A stretch of DNA of 35,499 nucleotides from Candidatus Anaerobiospirillum pullicola (GCA_018884035.1 JAHLFE010000203.1:1-35499); one strand, 5' to 3'; positions 16,577-25,229 are shown, counted from the stretch's first letter. The notes: a model not told the origin generated them from the sequence alone. Program-made: numbers and translations.

Positions 16577-18955
16577 TTAATTGCTCTGCAAGAGATCACG
16601 TTCCGCTTTCGTCAGTAACACCGCTCGACGCTCATCACGCAGCGACACCTGCCGCTTGAGCTTGCGCTCAAAGAAGCGCTTGAGCAATCCCAAATGCTCA
16701 CTGTGATGACACTCCTTATCTTGCTGCATTCGCTCATCAGCCCGCTCTAAAGCCCACAAAAAGGTATCAGGCCCCTGCGGCGTGACCACGCCCACCGGCG
16801 CGCCCTCACCTACAGTGGCACTACCAATACCAAAGCACAGCGGCACCGGCCGCTTCTCAATAGGCAGCTTTTCATAAGAAGCATTACAGCGATTATTAGC
16901 CGCACGAATGCGCTGTTCCAGTGCTTGCACCTGCGTTACAGGACAGTTTGGCAGCACCACAATAAACTCATCACCGGCAAGGCGAATTACCTCGGGGGTT
17001 TCTAAGTTTACGCTGGCATGGGTAATCTCAGAGAGATCACTGCTTTGTGTCATACTTTGTTGCTGCAGCCGCTCTTGTTGCTCCTGCCTAATAAGCTCAA
17101 GCTGCTGCTTTTCGAGCATAGCCCCATCCATCTCGATGGGGTCATTGATCTGCGCCTGACCGTACTTATTCTGCTGCTTTTTCTTGAGCTGCTGCGCCAC
17201 CTTAATGGCCGCCTTGGTGGTCGCTTTGAGAGCAGCAGAAGAGACCAGCGAAGCCGCCGCTTGCTCATCCTGACAAAATGGCCGCGCGTTTATCGTCTCC
17301 AGCACAATGTCAGCCTCTCTCGGCTCCTCTTGGGCATGCGCAGCGATCTTTGCCATCATTGACGCCACCGTCGAGCGCTGCGCTGCGGTCATATCATCAA
17401 GCAGGAAATCACTCTGTAAGTAGGTACTCACATCATGAATGTGCTGTGCGCCTTGGGCCGAGAGCTCACCTAAGCCCTCACGCTGCTGTCCCTGCAACGC
17501 TGTCTCAATGAGCGCATACAACAGCGGGTCATCCACATTGGCATGGGTACCATCACTCTGGTAAGACACACTCTGATTTTGCGCTACCGCTTTTGCGATA
17601 GAGCATTGCTCTTGTGCCAGCAGCGCTTCAGCAGCGGACATGGCTTGTGCCTTTACCGCCCCCGAGTCATCATCTGGCAAAAAGGCCCCATTAGCTGTCA
17701 GCATGCCACGCGCTTTAGTCTTCACGGAATCGAGCAACATGTGCATGCGATAGGTAAACGCCCGCATGCAAGGACTGCATTGGGATAAGTTCTTGTTCTC
17801 TGGCTTCTGTCCCTGTCCCTGCTCTTGCCCTTGCCCTTGATTTTGCTCAGACTGGGCCGCTTGCTCGCCACTATTGCTCTTACAGCTGACGACTTCCTGC
17901 ATAAAGCCTAAGAGCTCTTGCACTAAAAGCTCTGTGGTCTTTAAGAGCAGATAGTCACCATAGGCGTGACCTAAGATGTCATTGGTGAGCTTTAGGCCTG
18001 AGACATCGACAAAGATCACTGACACCGGTTGCACGCTCTCTTCCATAAAGCGCACCGAGTTTTGCTCAAAGTACGAGCGGTTATACAGGCTGGTCAGCGA
18101 ATCGTTAAAGAGCAGCTGATTGATGTCGTCGAAGTTCTTGTGCACCAGATCGATATTGCTGCGCGAGCCTACGATAATCTCCGCCTTGCCCTGCTCATCA
18201 CGCTTGAGCACTAAGCCCCGCCCTAAAGTCCACAGATAGTGGCCATTCTTATGGCGCAGGCGCAAACAACAAGCCCAAGAGTCACCATAATGTGGTGAAT
18301 CAATGATGTGCCGCTGAATCTCTAAAGTGTCGAGATCATCAGGATGCACAACGACCTCACTGAAGACACTAAAGGCTTGCGGAAATTCGCCTTTACCATA
18401 GCCCAGCATCGCATGGTAGGACGAAGAGCAAATCATGTAATCTTCTTTGCCATTGAGCACAAAGATACCATCACCGGTCAGCTCGCGCACAAGGAAGTTA
18501 GCGTGAGAGGAATGCTCGTAGGTTACGGTACCTGCTGCTAAAAGCACCTTCCCTGTCACATGGTCACGAAAGAGCACGGAAGCCTGTACGACCAAGGTGC
18601 AACCCTGATATGGGCCTTGTACGGTGGTGATCTTCTCCAGCATGATCTCGCCAGAGTGCGGATCGATGAAGTTATAAATCAACTTTTGCGCGTAGATAGG
18701 AGGGAGCAGGTCACTGATTTCCTCAATGGTGTACCAGCGGTGGTAGTCCTCAAGCCCAAAGAGCTGGGCGCACTGATAGTCAAGAAGAAAGCCCTGATGG
18801 GAGGCATCAAAATACCAATTACCAATGAGCGTCAAGAGCTGCCGTGGCTGACACTTGTTATGCTCTAATTGGCGCGTCATGGCCAGATCAAGAGCCTGAG
18901 CCAGCTCTGGTGCGCTCAGCTTTTCAAGAACGAGGCAAGAATCATCTGCAACCAT
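16577..18955 (-). CDS. PAS-GGDEF protein with a GGDEF domain split by ~300 residues
   Basis: The 792-residue protein is a probable cytoplasmic diguanylate cyclase; no membrane segment is visible. A PAS_3-like fold covers roughly residues 155-270 (HPDDLDTLE, LRHKNGHYLWTLGRG). The GGDEF domain begins near residue 283 with NDSLTSLYNR and VIFVDVSGLKLTNDILGHAYGD, holding the metal- and substrate-binding Asp and Asn. The signature RLAGDEF appears only near residue 658, about 375 residues on instead of the usual 75. The intervening sequence is Gln/Glu/Ala-rich and probably disordered or coiled. The domain then closes with ALERADERMQQ. No RxxD inhibitory site is seen before the signature. AGGAG precedes the ATG by ten bases. 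AGDEF variants can be active, so catalysis is plausible but unproven. Confidence 0.88.
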   Translation of the reverse strand: MVADDSCLVLEKLSAPELAQALDLAMTRQLEHNKCQPRQLLTLIGNWYFDASHQGFLLDYQCAQLFGLEDYHRWYTIEEISDLLPPIYAQKLIYNFIDPHSGEIMLEKITTVQGPYQGCTLVVQASVLFRDHVTGKVLLAAGTVTYEHSSHANFLVRELTGDGIFVLNGKEDYMICSSSYHAMLGYGKGEFPQAFSVFSEVVVHPDDLDTLEIQRHIIDSPHYGDSWACCLRLRHKNGHYLWTLGRGLVLKRDEQGKAEIIVGSRSNIDLVHKNFDDINQLLFNDSLTSLYNRSYFEQNSVRFMEESVQPVSVIFVDVSGLKLTNDILGHAYGDYLLLKTTELLVQELLGFMQEVVSCKSNSGEQAAQSEQNQGQGQEQGQGQKPENKNLSQCSPCMRAFTYRMHMLLDSVKTKARGMLTANGAFLPDDDSGAVKAQAMSAAEALLAQEQCSIAKAVAQNQSVSYQSDGTHANVDDPLLYALIETALQGQQREGLGELSAQGAQHIHDVSTYLQSDFLLDDMTAAQRSTVASMMAKIAAHAQEEPREADIVLETINARPFCQDEQAAASLVSSAALKATTKAAIKVAQQLKKKQQNKYGQAQINDPIEMDGAMLEKQQLELIRQEQQERLQQQSMTQSSDLSEITHASVNLETPEVIRLAGDEFIVVLPNCPVTQVQALEQRIRAANNRCNASYEKLPIEKRPVPLCFGIGSATVGEGAPVGVVTPQGPDTFLWALERADERMQQDKECHHSEHLGLLKRFFERKLKRQVSLRDERRAVLLTKAERDLLQSN

Positions 18956-19170
18956 GCTTGCTCTACTCCTGTGCTCTGTCTGGAGGTATGGGGTGAAGTT
19001 TGGTGAGACGGGACAAAGCCTTATGGCATTTAGGGCGCTAACAGTGCCCTATACTGACGTGGCCACTGTCATTGTCCTGCTCAGCCCAGCCCATAACAGC
19101 GCCCGCCCCGCATGCGCTATGGCAAGGTACCTCTACTAACTTAACTGCGCTCAGCTTTGCTCAGCAGTGC

Positions 19171-21333
19171 TTAGCTGATCATCATGCCACCGATGCGCTT
19201 ATCCGCGAGGTTAACCTTCTTCTTGGTCGTATGCTCAATGTAGCTCTTAATGAGCCCATAGTGGGACTCACGATTACGCTTTTTGGCCTGCTGCATCAGC
19301 AAGTCGGACTGCTGCACACTCTCCAGTAAGCGCTCTACGCCCTGATCCTGCAAGGCCTTATCTACCACCCACTGCTGCCAGAGCTTTAAAAGGCGAGCTT
19401 GACGCGGCGTCGGAGCGAGCGGTGTTTCTACCGTTGCCACATGGCTTGGCGTATTGCTGGCGCTGCGGGTGCGAGCGGAGGTTGTGGTGTTAGTGGTAGT
19501 GTTAGTAGTAGCGGTTGAGGTGGTAATGTTGGTAATAGTGGTGGTGGTGGTGGTGGTTGCAGCAGCAGAGGCAATGGTAGTGCTATGTAGTACAGCGTCT
19601 GTGGTGGCAACCTGAGAGAGCACCTGCGCGGGCTGCGCAGACGGCGCAACTGGCAAGGTCGTAGTAACCTGCTCATGCCCATGCTCACTTACCAGCTCAC
19701 TTCCCTGCTCCCTATAAGTCCCCCTGTCCGCTGTAAGCACGCCATGCGCTTTAGCTTTGGCAAGGCTCTTGAGCACCTCAACCTTAATAAAAGGAGCGCA
19801 CTGCGCCTCTTGATGCTGCTGCAGCAGCGCTTGGTCTTGCTGAAGTGAGGCTTTGATCTCCTCTGGCAGTGAAGCATAGAAGCGCTCATAGTAGAGCTCC
19901 TCATTAAGATCCAAGCTCACACTGCCGTAGCTAAAGAACACAGGCATACGCAATGGGGCATGAGCATTACGCTCTTGCAAGGCCTGCTCTAAATCCGCCT
20001 CGATTTCCTGTAACTGCTGTGGCGTACAGTGGGGAATAACCCCCACAATCTCATCACCACTGATTCGCACCAAGGTGTTGTCCTTAGTGAGGTGCTCTTG
20101 CAGTAAAGAAGCTACCGAGAACAGGAGCTTATCGCCTACGGAGTGACCCAAGTAATCGTTATAGACCTTAAGGCCGGTCGCATCGATAAAGATCACGGCC
20201 AGCGGTTGCATCTGTGGCTGGACGTAATCGCTGATATGTCGCGAGAAGAACACACGGTTCTTAAGGCCGGTGAGCACATCAGTGTAAATCTTGGTACGCA
20301 GCTTATCGAAGCTGTCTACGACCTCATTGATGTAACTGTTATGTCCCAAGATGCACAGCGCCCGCCCCTCCGTATCACGCGCGATGACGGTAGCAATGGT
20401 GCGTGTCCAGACGTAAGTACCATCAAGGCGACGCGTTCTAAAGCACAGCTCAAAGTTATCAGCTTGGATGCGACCAGAGAGAAAGTCGGCTAAGTTGCCT
20501 TTGATGTTGCGGTCTTGGGGATGAACGAGGTAGTTCTCCCATGCATTGAAGTCCAACACCAGATCGTGATCTTGGCGCTGATAGCCTAAGCGCTCGTAGT
20601 AGTTTGGCGCCAACACTAAGAGGTTATCCGGCACCAACCACGTAAAGCCCGCGTTAATGGAGAGGATGTCAGGGATGACTGCTAAGCGGTTAGGGATCTG
20701 GCGCGAAAAAGAAAATGAGAGGCTCTCAATCTCATGCTTGGGGCCAAAAAAGGCAGCCACGCGCACGTAGATTTCGCTACCGGCGTAATGACCATGCGGC
20801 ACAGTTAAGCGCAGATTAGCACCACTGGGGCTCTCACTGGCGGCAATATCATCCTCAGTAGGAATAGCGTCACGGATACCACGTAAGCAAGCAAAGAAGC
20901 GCCTAGCGTCATTGGCACCAAAGTAACGTAGGACGTCTTGGATCCTCAGGACGCAGGCGACCTCGCCTAAACCTAAGAGCTGGGCGGCATAGCGATCAAA
21001 GATGACCTTACGACCAGAGAGGATAAAAAGAGCAGTACCTGGCAAAAAGCACAACTGGGAAAACTTATAAACGGCTTTCATCCCCAGATCGTTGCTATCT
21101 GAGCTTTCATTTGGGATGCCGTGCTCTGGTGAGGCTATAAAGGTGGCCCCCTCGGTGAGGGCTGGAGATGGGGGAAAAGTAGATGCAGCGGCAGATGCAG
21201 CGGCAGATGCCGCTGATGCCGCTGCAGCAGATGCAACAGAGGCAGATGCTGCTGGAGACACTACGCCTGCATTAGCGGAGACGCTATCTGCTGCAGCAGA
21301 GCTGCTGTGTGACTCCTTAGCGGGCTGACTCAT
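19171..21333 (-). CDS. PAS-GGDEF protein with variant SGDEI motif and low-complexity insertion
   Basis: The 720-residue protein is a paralogue of the gene just downstream (16577-18955). Residues 10-60 are an Ala/Ser repeat. A PAS_3-like domain lies near 230-335 (VHPQDRN, RTRRLDGTYVWTRTI). GGDEF starts near 348 (DVLTGLKNR, VIFIDATGLKVYNDYLGHSVGD), with the signature as RISGDEI near 424 at normal spacing. After SYGSVSLD (about 466), roughly 190 residues intervene, including a Thr-rich tract, before the closing helix SDLLMQQAKKRN. The C-terminal tail (HYGLIKSYIEHTTKKKVNLADKR) matches that of the neighbour (HLGLLKRFFERKLKRQVSLRDER). SGDEF variants can be active; the final Ile is less usual. GGGGGAG precedes the ATG. 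Confidence 0.86.
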   Translation of the reverse strand: MSQPAKESHSSSAAADSVSANAGVVSPAASASVASAAAASAASAAASAAASTFPPSPALTEGATFIASPEHGIPNESSDSNDLGMKAVYKFSQLCFLPGTALFILSGRKVIFDRYAAQLLGLGEVACVLRIQDVLRYFGANDARRFFACLRGIRDAIPTEDDIAASESPSGANLRLTVPHGHYAGSEIYVRVAAFFGPKHEIESLSFSFSRQIPNRLAVIPDILSINAGFTWLVPDNLLVLAPNYYERLGYQRQDHDLVLDFNAWENYLVHPQDRNIKGNLADFLSGRIQADNFELCFRTRRLDGTYVWTRTIATVIARDTEGRALCILGHNSYINEVVDSFDKLRTKIYTDVLTGLKNRVFFSRHISDYVQPQMQPLAVIFIDATGLKVYNDYLGHSVGDKLLFSVASLLQEHLTKDNTLVRISGDEIVGVIPHCTPQQLQEIEADLEQALQERNAHAPLRMPVFFSYGSVSLDLNEELYYERFYASLPEEIKASLQQDQALLQQHQEAQCAPFIKVEVLKSLAKAKAHGVLTADRGTYREQGSELVSEHGHEQVTTTLPVAPSAQPAQVLSQVATTDAVLHSTTIASAAATTTTTTTITNITTSTATTNTTTNTTTSARTRSASNTPSHVATVETPLAPTPRQARLLKLWQQWVVDKALQDQGVERLLESVQQSDLLMQQAKKRNRESHYGLIKSYIEHTTKKKVNLADKRIGGMMIS
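19480..19560 (-). repeat. Triplet-rich tract coding a poly-Thr region inside the second GGDEF protein
   Basis: Repeated ACC/ACT/ACA codons (read on + as GTGGTGGTGGTGG and TAGTGGTAGTGTTAGTAG runs) encode about 30 residues, mostly Thr with Asn and Ser. Being triplets, copy-number changes would keep the frame and only lengthen or shorten the linker. Confidence 0.8.
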
Positions 21334-21489
21334 GATCTCCCCCTCATCAATGCAAGCAATGCAGAAGGTAGCAAAATCCTAGTTTTGCAGAACGCTGTTA
21401 CACTCCCCTCACCTCATAAGCGCAGTCACTTGGCACTGGTAGAGACTACCCAGTTGAGATAGGCGCGTGATACAAGTCTGTACGTTCCC

Positions 21490-21516
21490 CCATCTCCACT
21501 TACAGTGGAAAGATGG
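21490..21516. other. Hairpin downstream of pyrF
   Basis: On the - strand CCATCTTTCCACT pairs with AGTGGAGATGG (6+5 pairs, two-base bulge, GTA loop), 40 bases after the pyrF stop. No U-tract follows, so it is not a standard intrinsic terminator; it may stabilise the 3' end or be part of a Rho-type terminator. Confidence 0.5.
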
Positions 21517-21554
21517 CGGTACAGGCTTAAAGGAGTGAGGTCTTGATTGCAGCC

Positions 21555-22277
21555 TTACTGCTGCGCGGCTAAAGCCTGATAGATCTCGTGGTTAATGTTC
21601 TTTAAGACGGCGCATGGGTCAGCAGCTTTAGTAATAGGGCGGCCAATAACGAGGTAGTCGGCACCGGCGGCGATGGCCTGTGCTGGGGTCATCACACGCT
21701 TTTGATCACCGAGATCGGAGCCAGAGGGGCGAATGCCTGGGGTGACGTTAATAAAAGAGGAACCTAACTCCTTTTTAATCATGGCAGCTTCTTGGGCCGA
21801 GGAGACTACGCCATTTAAGCCTGCAGACTTGGCAAGCTTAGCAAGGCGCAGCACCTGCTCTTGCGGGGTACTGGTTAAGCCAATCTCCTGCATTTGCGCC
21901 TGATCCATAGAAGTCAGGACAGTAACGCCGATCACCAGCGGGCGTTGCATATTGGCTGGGAGCTTATCGAGCTCATTGACCACAGCCTCCATCATGATGC
22001 GACCGCCAGAGGCGTGCACATCGACCATCCACACGCCTAAGGAAGCGGCGGCACGGACAGCATGAGCAGTGGTGTTAGGGATATCGTGGAATTTGAGGTC
22101 TAAGAAGACGCGAAAACCTAAGGCTACCAGCTTAGAGACAAATTGCGGACCGGCGACGGTAAAGAGCTCTTTGCCTACTTTTAAGTTGCAGGTGCTAGGA
22201 TCGATGCGCGAGACAAAATCCAAGGCAGCGGCATCATTGTCGTAATCTAAAGCGACAATAACCTTAGGATCAAACAT
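21555..22277 (-). CDS. pyrF: Orotidine 5'-phosphate decarboxylase
   Basis: PyrF decarboxylates OMP to UMP, the last step of de novo pyrimidine synthesis, in the cytoplasm. At 240 residues it has the normal length (E. coli 245). The active-site motif [12 protein letters not shown] near residue 60 holds the Asp-Lys-Asp catalytic array, and TPGIRP near residue 183 and VIGRPI complete the phosphate-binding end. GAGGT lies five bases before the ATG. In E. coli it is the third gene of lapA-lapB-pyrF; the same order is kept here, but about 1.57 kb separates it from lapB, so it probably has its own promoter (candidate at 22357-22365). Confidence 0.97.
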   Translation of the reverse strand: MFDPKVIVALDYDNDAAALDFVSRIDPSTCNLKVGKELFTVAGPQFVSKLVALGFRVFLDLKFHDIPNTTAHAVRAAASLGVWMVDVHASGGRIMMEAVVNELDKLPANMQRPLVIGVTVLTSMDQAQMQEIGLTSTPQEQVLRLAKLAKSAGLNGVVSSAQEAAMIKKELGSSFINVTPGIRPSGSDLGDQKRVMTPAQAIAAGADYLVIGRPITKAADPCAVLKNINHEIYQALAAQQ

Positions 22278-22356
22278 GCTTACCTCAATATAGGGGTTAG
22301 GCTGGGCAGCGCGGTTAGGCCTGCTCTGTACTTAGGGTCTGCTAACTATTCAACAG

Positions 22357-22365
22357 ATATTAGCA
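22357..22365 (-). promoter_or_regulatory. Candidate extended -10 for pyrF
   Basis: On the - strand TGCTAATAT fits TGnTATAAT with two changes, about 80 bases upstream of the pyrF ATG. There is no good -35 at standard spacing. It is offered only because pyrF is cut off from lapB by 1.57 kb of non-coding DNA. Confidence 0.3.
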
Positions 22366-22521
22366 TAGGGCCCCACGGCAAAAGTGTGAGATAGTTTCCA
22401 GCCATAGGTTTTTCTCAGATGAGACTAGGGCATGGATACGAGTAGCAATCTGAAAACGGGCACATTGTACACCGATTATGCTCTGCCTTGGTGCAGAGGA
22501 GCTAAAGAAGAGTGATTTTCA

Positions 22522-22657
22522 GGCTCTACTCAGAGTTTGGTGGCTACCAAAAAGCAGCAGCGTCCAGCTATCAATCATGGAACCCCATGTGATGGCATTT
22601 GGCGTGACTAACCTTGGAGTAGTGTTGGTGCCATATCCACCAAACTCTTAGGATCGA
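22522..22657 (+). mobile_element. Repeat family A, copy 3 (diverged)
   Basis: Same orientation as copy 2. The left end GGCTCTACTCAGAGTTTGG is intact, and the body matches throughout with scattered substitutions. The right terminal repeat is degenerate beyond CCACCAAACTCT (TTAGGATCGAGG instead of GAGGAGAGCC). No target duplication is recognisable. It is clearly older than copies 1 and 2. Confidence 0.8.
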
Positions 22658-23312
22658 GGCTGTGCTTCAATAGAGCCTGATATGCGAAGAGCTCGCGCGA
22701 GCACCATAGTAGCTACTGTAATAACCATGTTAAATGATTGCAGCAAAAATCAGCAACACCTGTGGGTGCTAGTTATTTTTCTCAACAAAATTTAACAATC
22801 ACAATATAAGCAGTAAATAAAGGCTCTAGGGAAAGGTTAGGCAATGGCTTAGGGCACGTCTATCTTAATCTTGAATCTCAGCGCAGAGTATGCGCTCAGC
22901 TCTACTCACGTCTATAGCAAAAACCTGATGTTTATCGGCGTTATCAACAAGAGGCAGCTATTGCTGCTCAGCGATTTATTACTGATTCGGTGTGCTTGCG
23001 TGCTGATTGGGGATGCCAGCGTTCAAGCTCATCGCCCCTTAGAGGAGCAGGAGTTATCTTGAATCTCATCACAGAGGATGCGGTTCAGTGTGCCCCACGG
23101 TGATCAAAGCAAAACCTGATGATTATGAGCCTCGGCAGAGACCTTAATTTGAGCCTGTCGCTCGACTCCCAGCAATTCATACTGCTCATATTGCTGCACT
23201 GGGCATGAACTGACTTACGTCTGCGGTAATTCATGATAGTGAACAGCATACGAGCCATACAGCCCGTATAATGACCTCGTTGAATTAACTTTGCTCAGGG
23301 TAGAGATCGACA
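22658..23312. other. Spacer between repeat A and the short ORF, with a direct duplication
   Basis: 22868-22942 and 23056-23130 are similar to each other over about 75 bases (ATCTTGAATCTCA, CAGAG.ATGCG, AGCAAAACCTGATG), a diverged direct duplication with a period near 188. A + frame from TTG 22871 would give 63 residues but lacks a ribosome binding site. A perfect TATAAT at 23267-23272 lies upstream of the short ORF at 23313, without a good -35. Nothing else is recognised. Confidence 0.5.
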
Positions 23313-23390
23313 ATGACCGAGCTGGAACAACGCAAAGAAGCGCAGCCTGCAGCGCCTACTCAGCGTCCCCGTAAGGCCAAAAAAGCTTAG
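23313..23390 (+). CDS. 25-residue ORF, possible relic or small protein
   Basis: ATG 23313 to TAG 23390 encodes 25 residues, MTELEQRKEAQPAAPTQRPR followed by KAKKA. The TATAAT sequence at 23267-23272 and the AGGG/AGAG about ten bases before the ATG are compatible with expression. The Pro/Ala/Lys-rich composition looks like the C-terminal tail of a DNA-binding protein or transposase, and repeat B copy 2 begins 24 bases after the stop, so it may be the end of a deleted gene. An in-frame stop lies four codons before the ATG. Confidence 0.3.
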   Translation: MTELEQRKEAQPAAPTQRPRKAKKA

Positions 23391-23413
23391 CCGTCTCAGT
23401 GATGGTCATTGGA

Positions 23414-23600
23414 AAGCGTTTTCCCCTTGGTTCCTTCAAAGTATTTTTTCCCCTATGTTATCGGCTTAAAATCGGCCTTTTAGGTGGGGTTAAGCCCTTT
23501 GATGCAAAAACTGATATGGAGCGTTGAGCGTCGCTACCGCGACGTATCTTAAGATTGGTTAATGGCAAGTTGCTTTGCTCACACAAGTTGAAAACGCCCT
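23414..23600 (+). repeat. Repeat family B, copy 2
   Basis: Aligns with 6342-6525 nearly throughout, including the perfect hairpin CGTCGC-TACC-GCGACG, TTCAAAGTATTTT, GGCTTAAAATCGG, ACGTATCTTAAG and TTAATGGCAAGT. The right end fades near 23600. The remaining 240 bases to lapB hold no gene. Confidence 0.75.
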
Positions 23601-23843
23601 CGGTCATTGACGATGTCAACGCACTCTTGCGCCTGACGCAAGCGACGGCGCTTATCTCGGGGAGGAGAACCTACAGCAAAAGCAGCTGACCACAGATGTC
23701 CCCCACTCTAACTCATGTGGTGCTAAATGAAGCAGCAGCTGCTGCTATGAGTCAGGTCGCACTTTTATCTCACGGGAGAAGGCTGCAAGCGCTCTTTCAC
23801 TATGACGCCTCGCGGCGCCTACCGCAAAGGCAACCAAGAAACA

Positions 23844-25229
23844 CTAATCACCATCCAGCGACTGCTGTGGACGCATCGAATCCCAGTGCCGACACGATGG
23901 GCACTGCCAGAACATCATCGAAGAATCAAAGCCACACTGTGAGCAGTGGTAGTGATTCGTGCGCGCAATCTGCGCATCCACAATGCTCTTTAACTGCAAA
24001 ATGACCTCACTCTCTTGGTCATGATGCAAGTCAAGCGCACGTAGCCCCATGTACGAGGAAAAGAGCTTAATGTTCGGACGCTCTTTAATCGCAGCCAGCA
24101 GCATAAACTCCGCATCCGCACGGCTACTATACTGAGCGATATTCATCCCCAGCTCCACCGTCACTTGCGCCGAATGCGTCTTGCTTAAAAGCTCCGTCAG
24201 CGCTTGGCGATAATGCGGGTCAGCCTTGTTCACAAAGCACTTCTTTAAGAGCTCCAGACAAAACACGCCACTGCGCGCATCTAACGTCGAGATCTCTGCG
24301 CACAGCTTTAACACCTGCCGCTGCACCTTAGGATCAACTGCTAAGGCATTAGCCGAGCTAGCCGCCACTTGCGCCGCCGTCAGCATGGCACTCTGGGTTA
24401 AACCCGCACTATTAGCTTGCCGCGAGACCGCCCCTTCGCTATTGGTCTCAAGAGACAGCGGTGTCTGCACTGCATGGGCCTGAGCAGTGGTCTGCGCAGC
24501 CGCCGAAGCAATGGTCGCGGCACTTACCCCCGTGCTCTTTTCCTGCTGCTCCTTTAACAGTAGCTCCGCTAAGAGTAAGCGCGCCCGTACCGAGCTGGGA
24601 CACAACTCTAAGGCCTCATGCAAGTTGCTCTTGGCCTCTTTAAAGTTAGAGGTGACCAGCGCCTGTTGACTAAGCTCGCAGTAGTAATGGGAGATATTGT
24701 TGAGCATCTCTGCTGTGAGCACGTCTTTATTATCAAGCCCCACCGCAATCGCTTGCTTAAAGTCACGCTCTTGCTCATAGAGCTTAACCAGCAAGCTTAC
24801 CGCACGCGCCCGCTGCTGAGGAATTTCTGCAATATGACGCAAGAGCTCTTCGGCACGATCGAGCAAGCCCGCACTCATAAAGTCGCAAGCTAACTCAATT
24901 TGCGCCAACTCACTTTCAAAGGGCTCAATGTTCTCGTTATGGGCTAAGGACGTATGCAGAGAAATAGCGCGATCGACCTCACCGCGCTGGCGAAACAGGT
25001 TGCCTAAGGCTAGCGTCGACTCAAAAGTAGGATGCTCGGAGTCGAGGTAGGCAATGAACTCGTCCATGGCCTTTTCCTTATTGTTGTTAATAAGGAAGTC
25101 CACACCATGGAGGTATTTGTTGGTACGGTCGGTTTTCGAGCGAGCGTGATTGTTCTTGAAGGAATTACGGCCCATGTAAAAGCCGTAAGCTGCTGCCAGA
25201 GGTAACAGCAAAAACAGAAGCTCAAACAT
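23844..25229 (-). CDS. lapB: LPS assembly protein B (TPR and rubredoxin-like zinc domain)
   Basis: LapB (YciM) is an inner-membrane-anchored cytoplasmic protein that, with FtsH, controls LpxC turnover and so the rate of LPS synthesis. The 461-residue product has an N-terminal membrane segment (residues 2-17), TPR-type helical repeats through the middle, and the C-terminal metal-binding knuckles CSQC and CPSC near residues 428 and 442, as in E. coli LapB (389 residues). The added length is mainly an Ala/Ser/Thr/Gln-rich insertion at about residues 237-300 within the TPR region. AGGAGG lies close upstream of ATG 25229. The order lapA-lapB-pyrF matches E. coli, but lapA is 530 bases away behind a likely terminator, so lapB is probably transcribed separately. 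Confidence 0.93.
   Translation of the reverse strand: MFELLFLLLPLAAAYGFYMGRNSFKNNHARSKTDRTNKYLHGVDFLINNNKEKAMDEFIAYLDSEHPTFESTLALGNLFRQRGEVDRAISLHTSLAHNENIEPFESELAQIELACDFMSAGLLDRAEELLRHIAEIPQQRARAVSLLVKLYEQERDFKQAIAVGLDNKDVLTAEMLNNISHYYCELSQQALVTSNFKEAKSNLHEALELCPSSVRARLLLAELLLKEQQEKSTGVSAATIASAAAQTTAQAHAVQTPLSLETNSEGAVSRQANSAGLTQSAMLTAAQVAASSANALAVDPKVQRQVLKLCAEISTLDARSGVFCLELLKKCFVNKADPHYRQALTELLSKTHSAQVTVELGMNIAQYSSRADAEFMLLAAIKERPNIKLFSSYMGLRALDLHHDQESEVILQLKSIVDAQIARTNHYHCSQCGFDSSMMFWQCPSCRHWDSMRPQQSLDGD

Noticed and set aside
22871-23062. 63-residue + strand frame starting at TTG
   Set aside because: No ribosome binding site, and it spans the first unit of a diverged duplication; no family resemblance.
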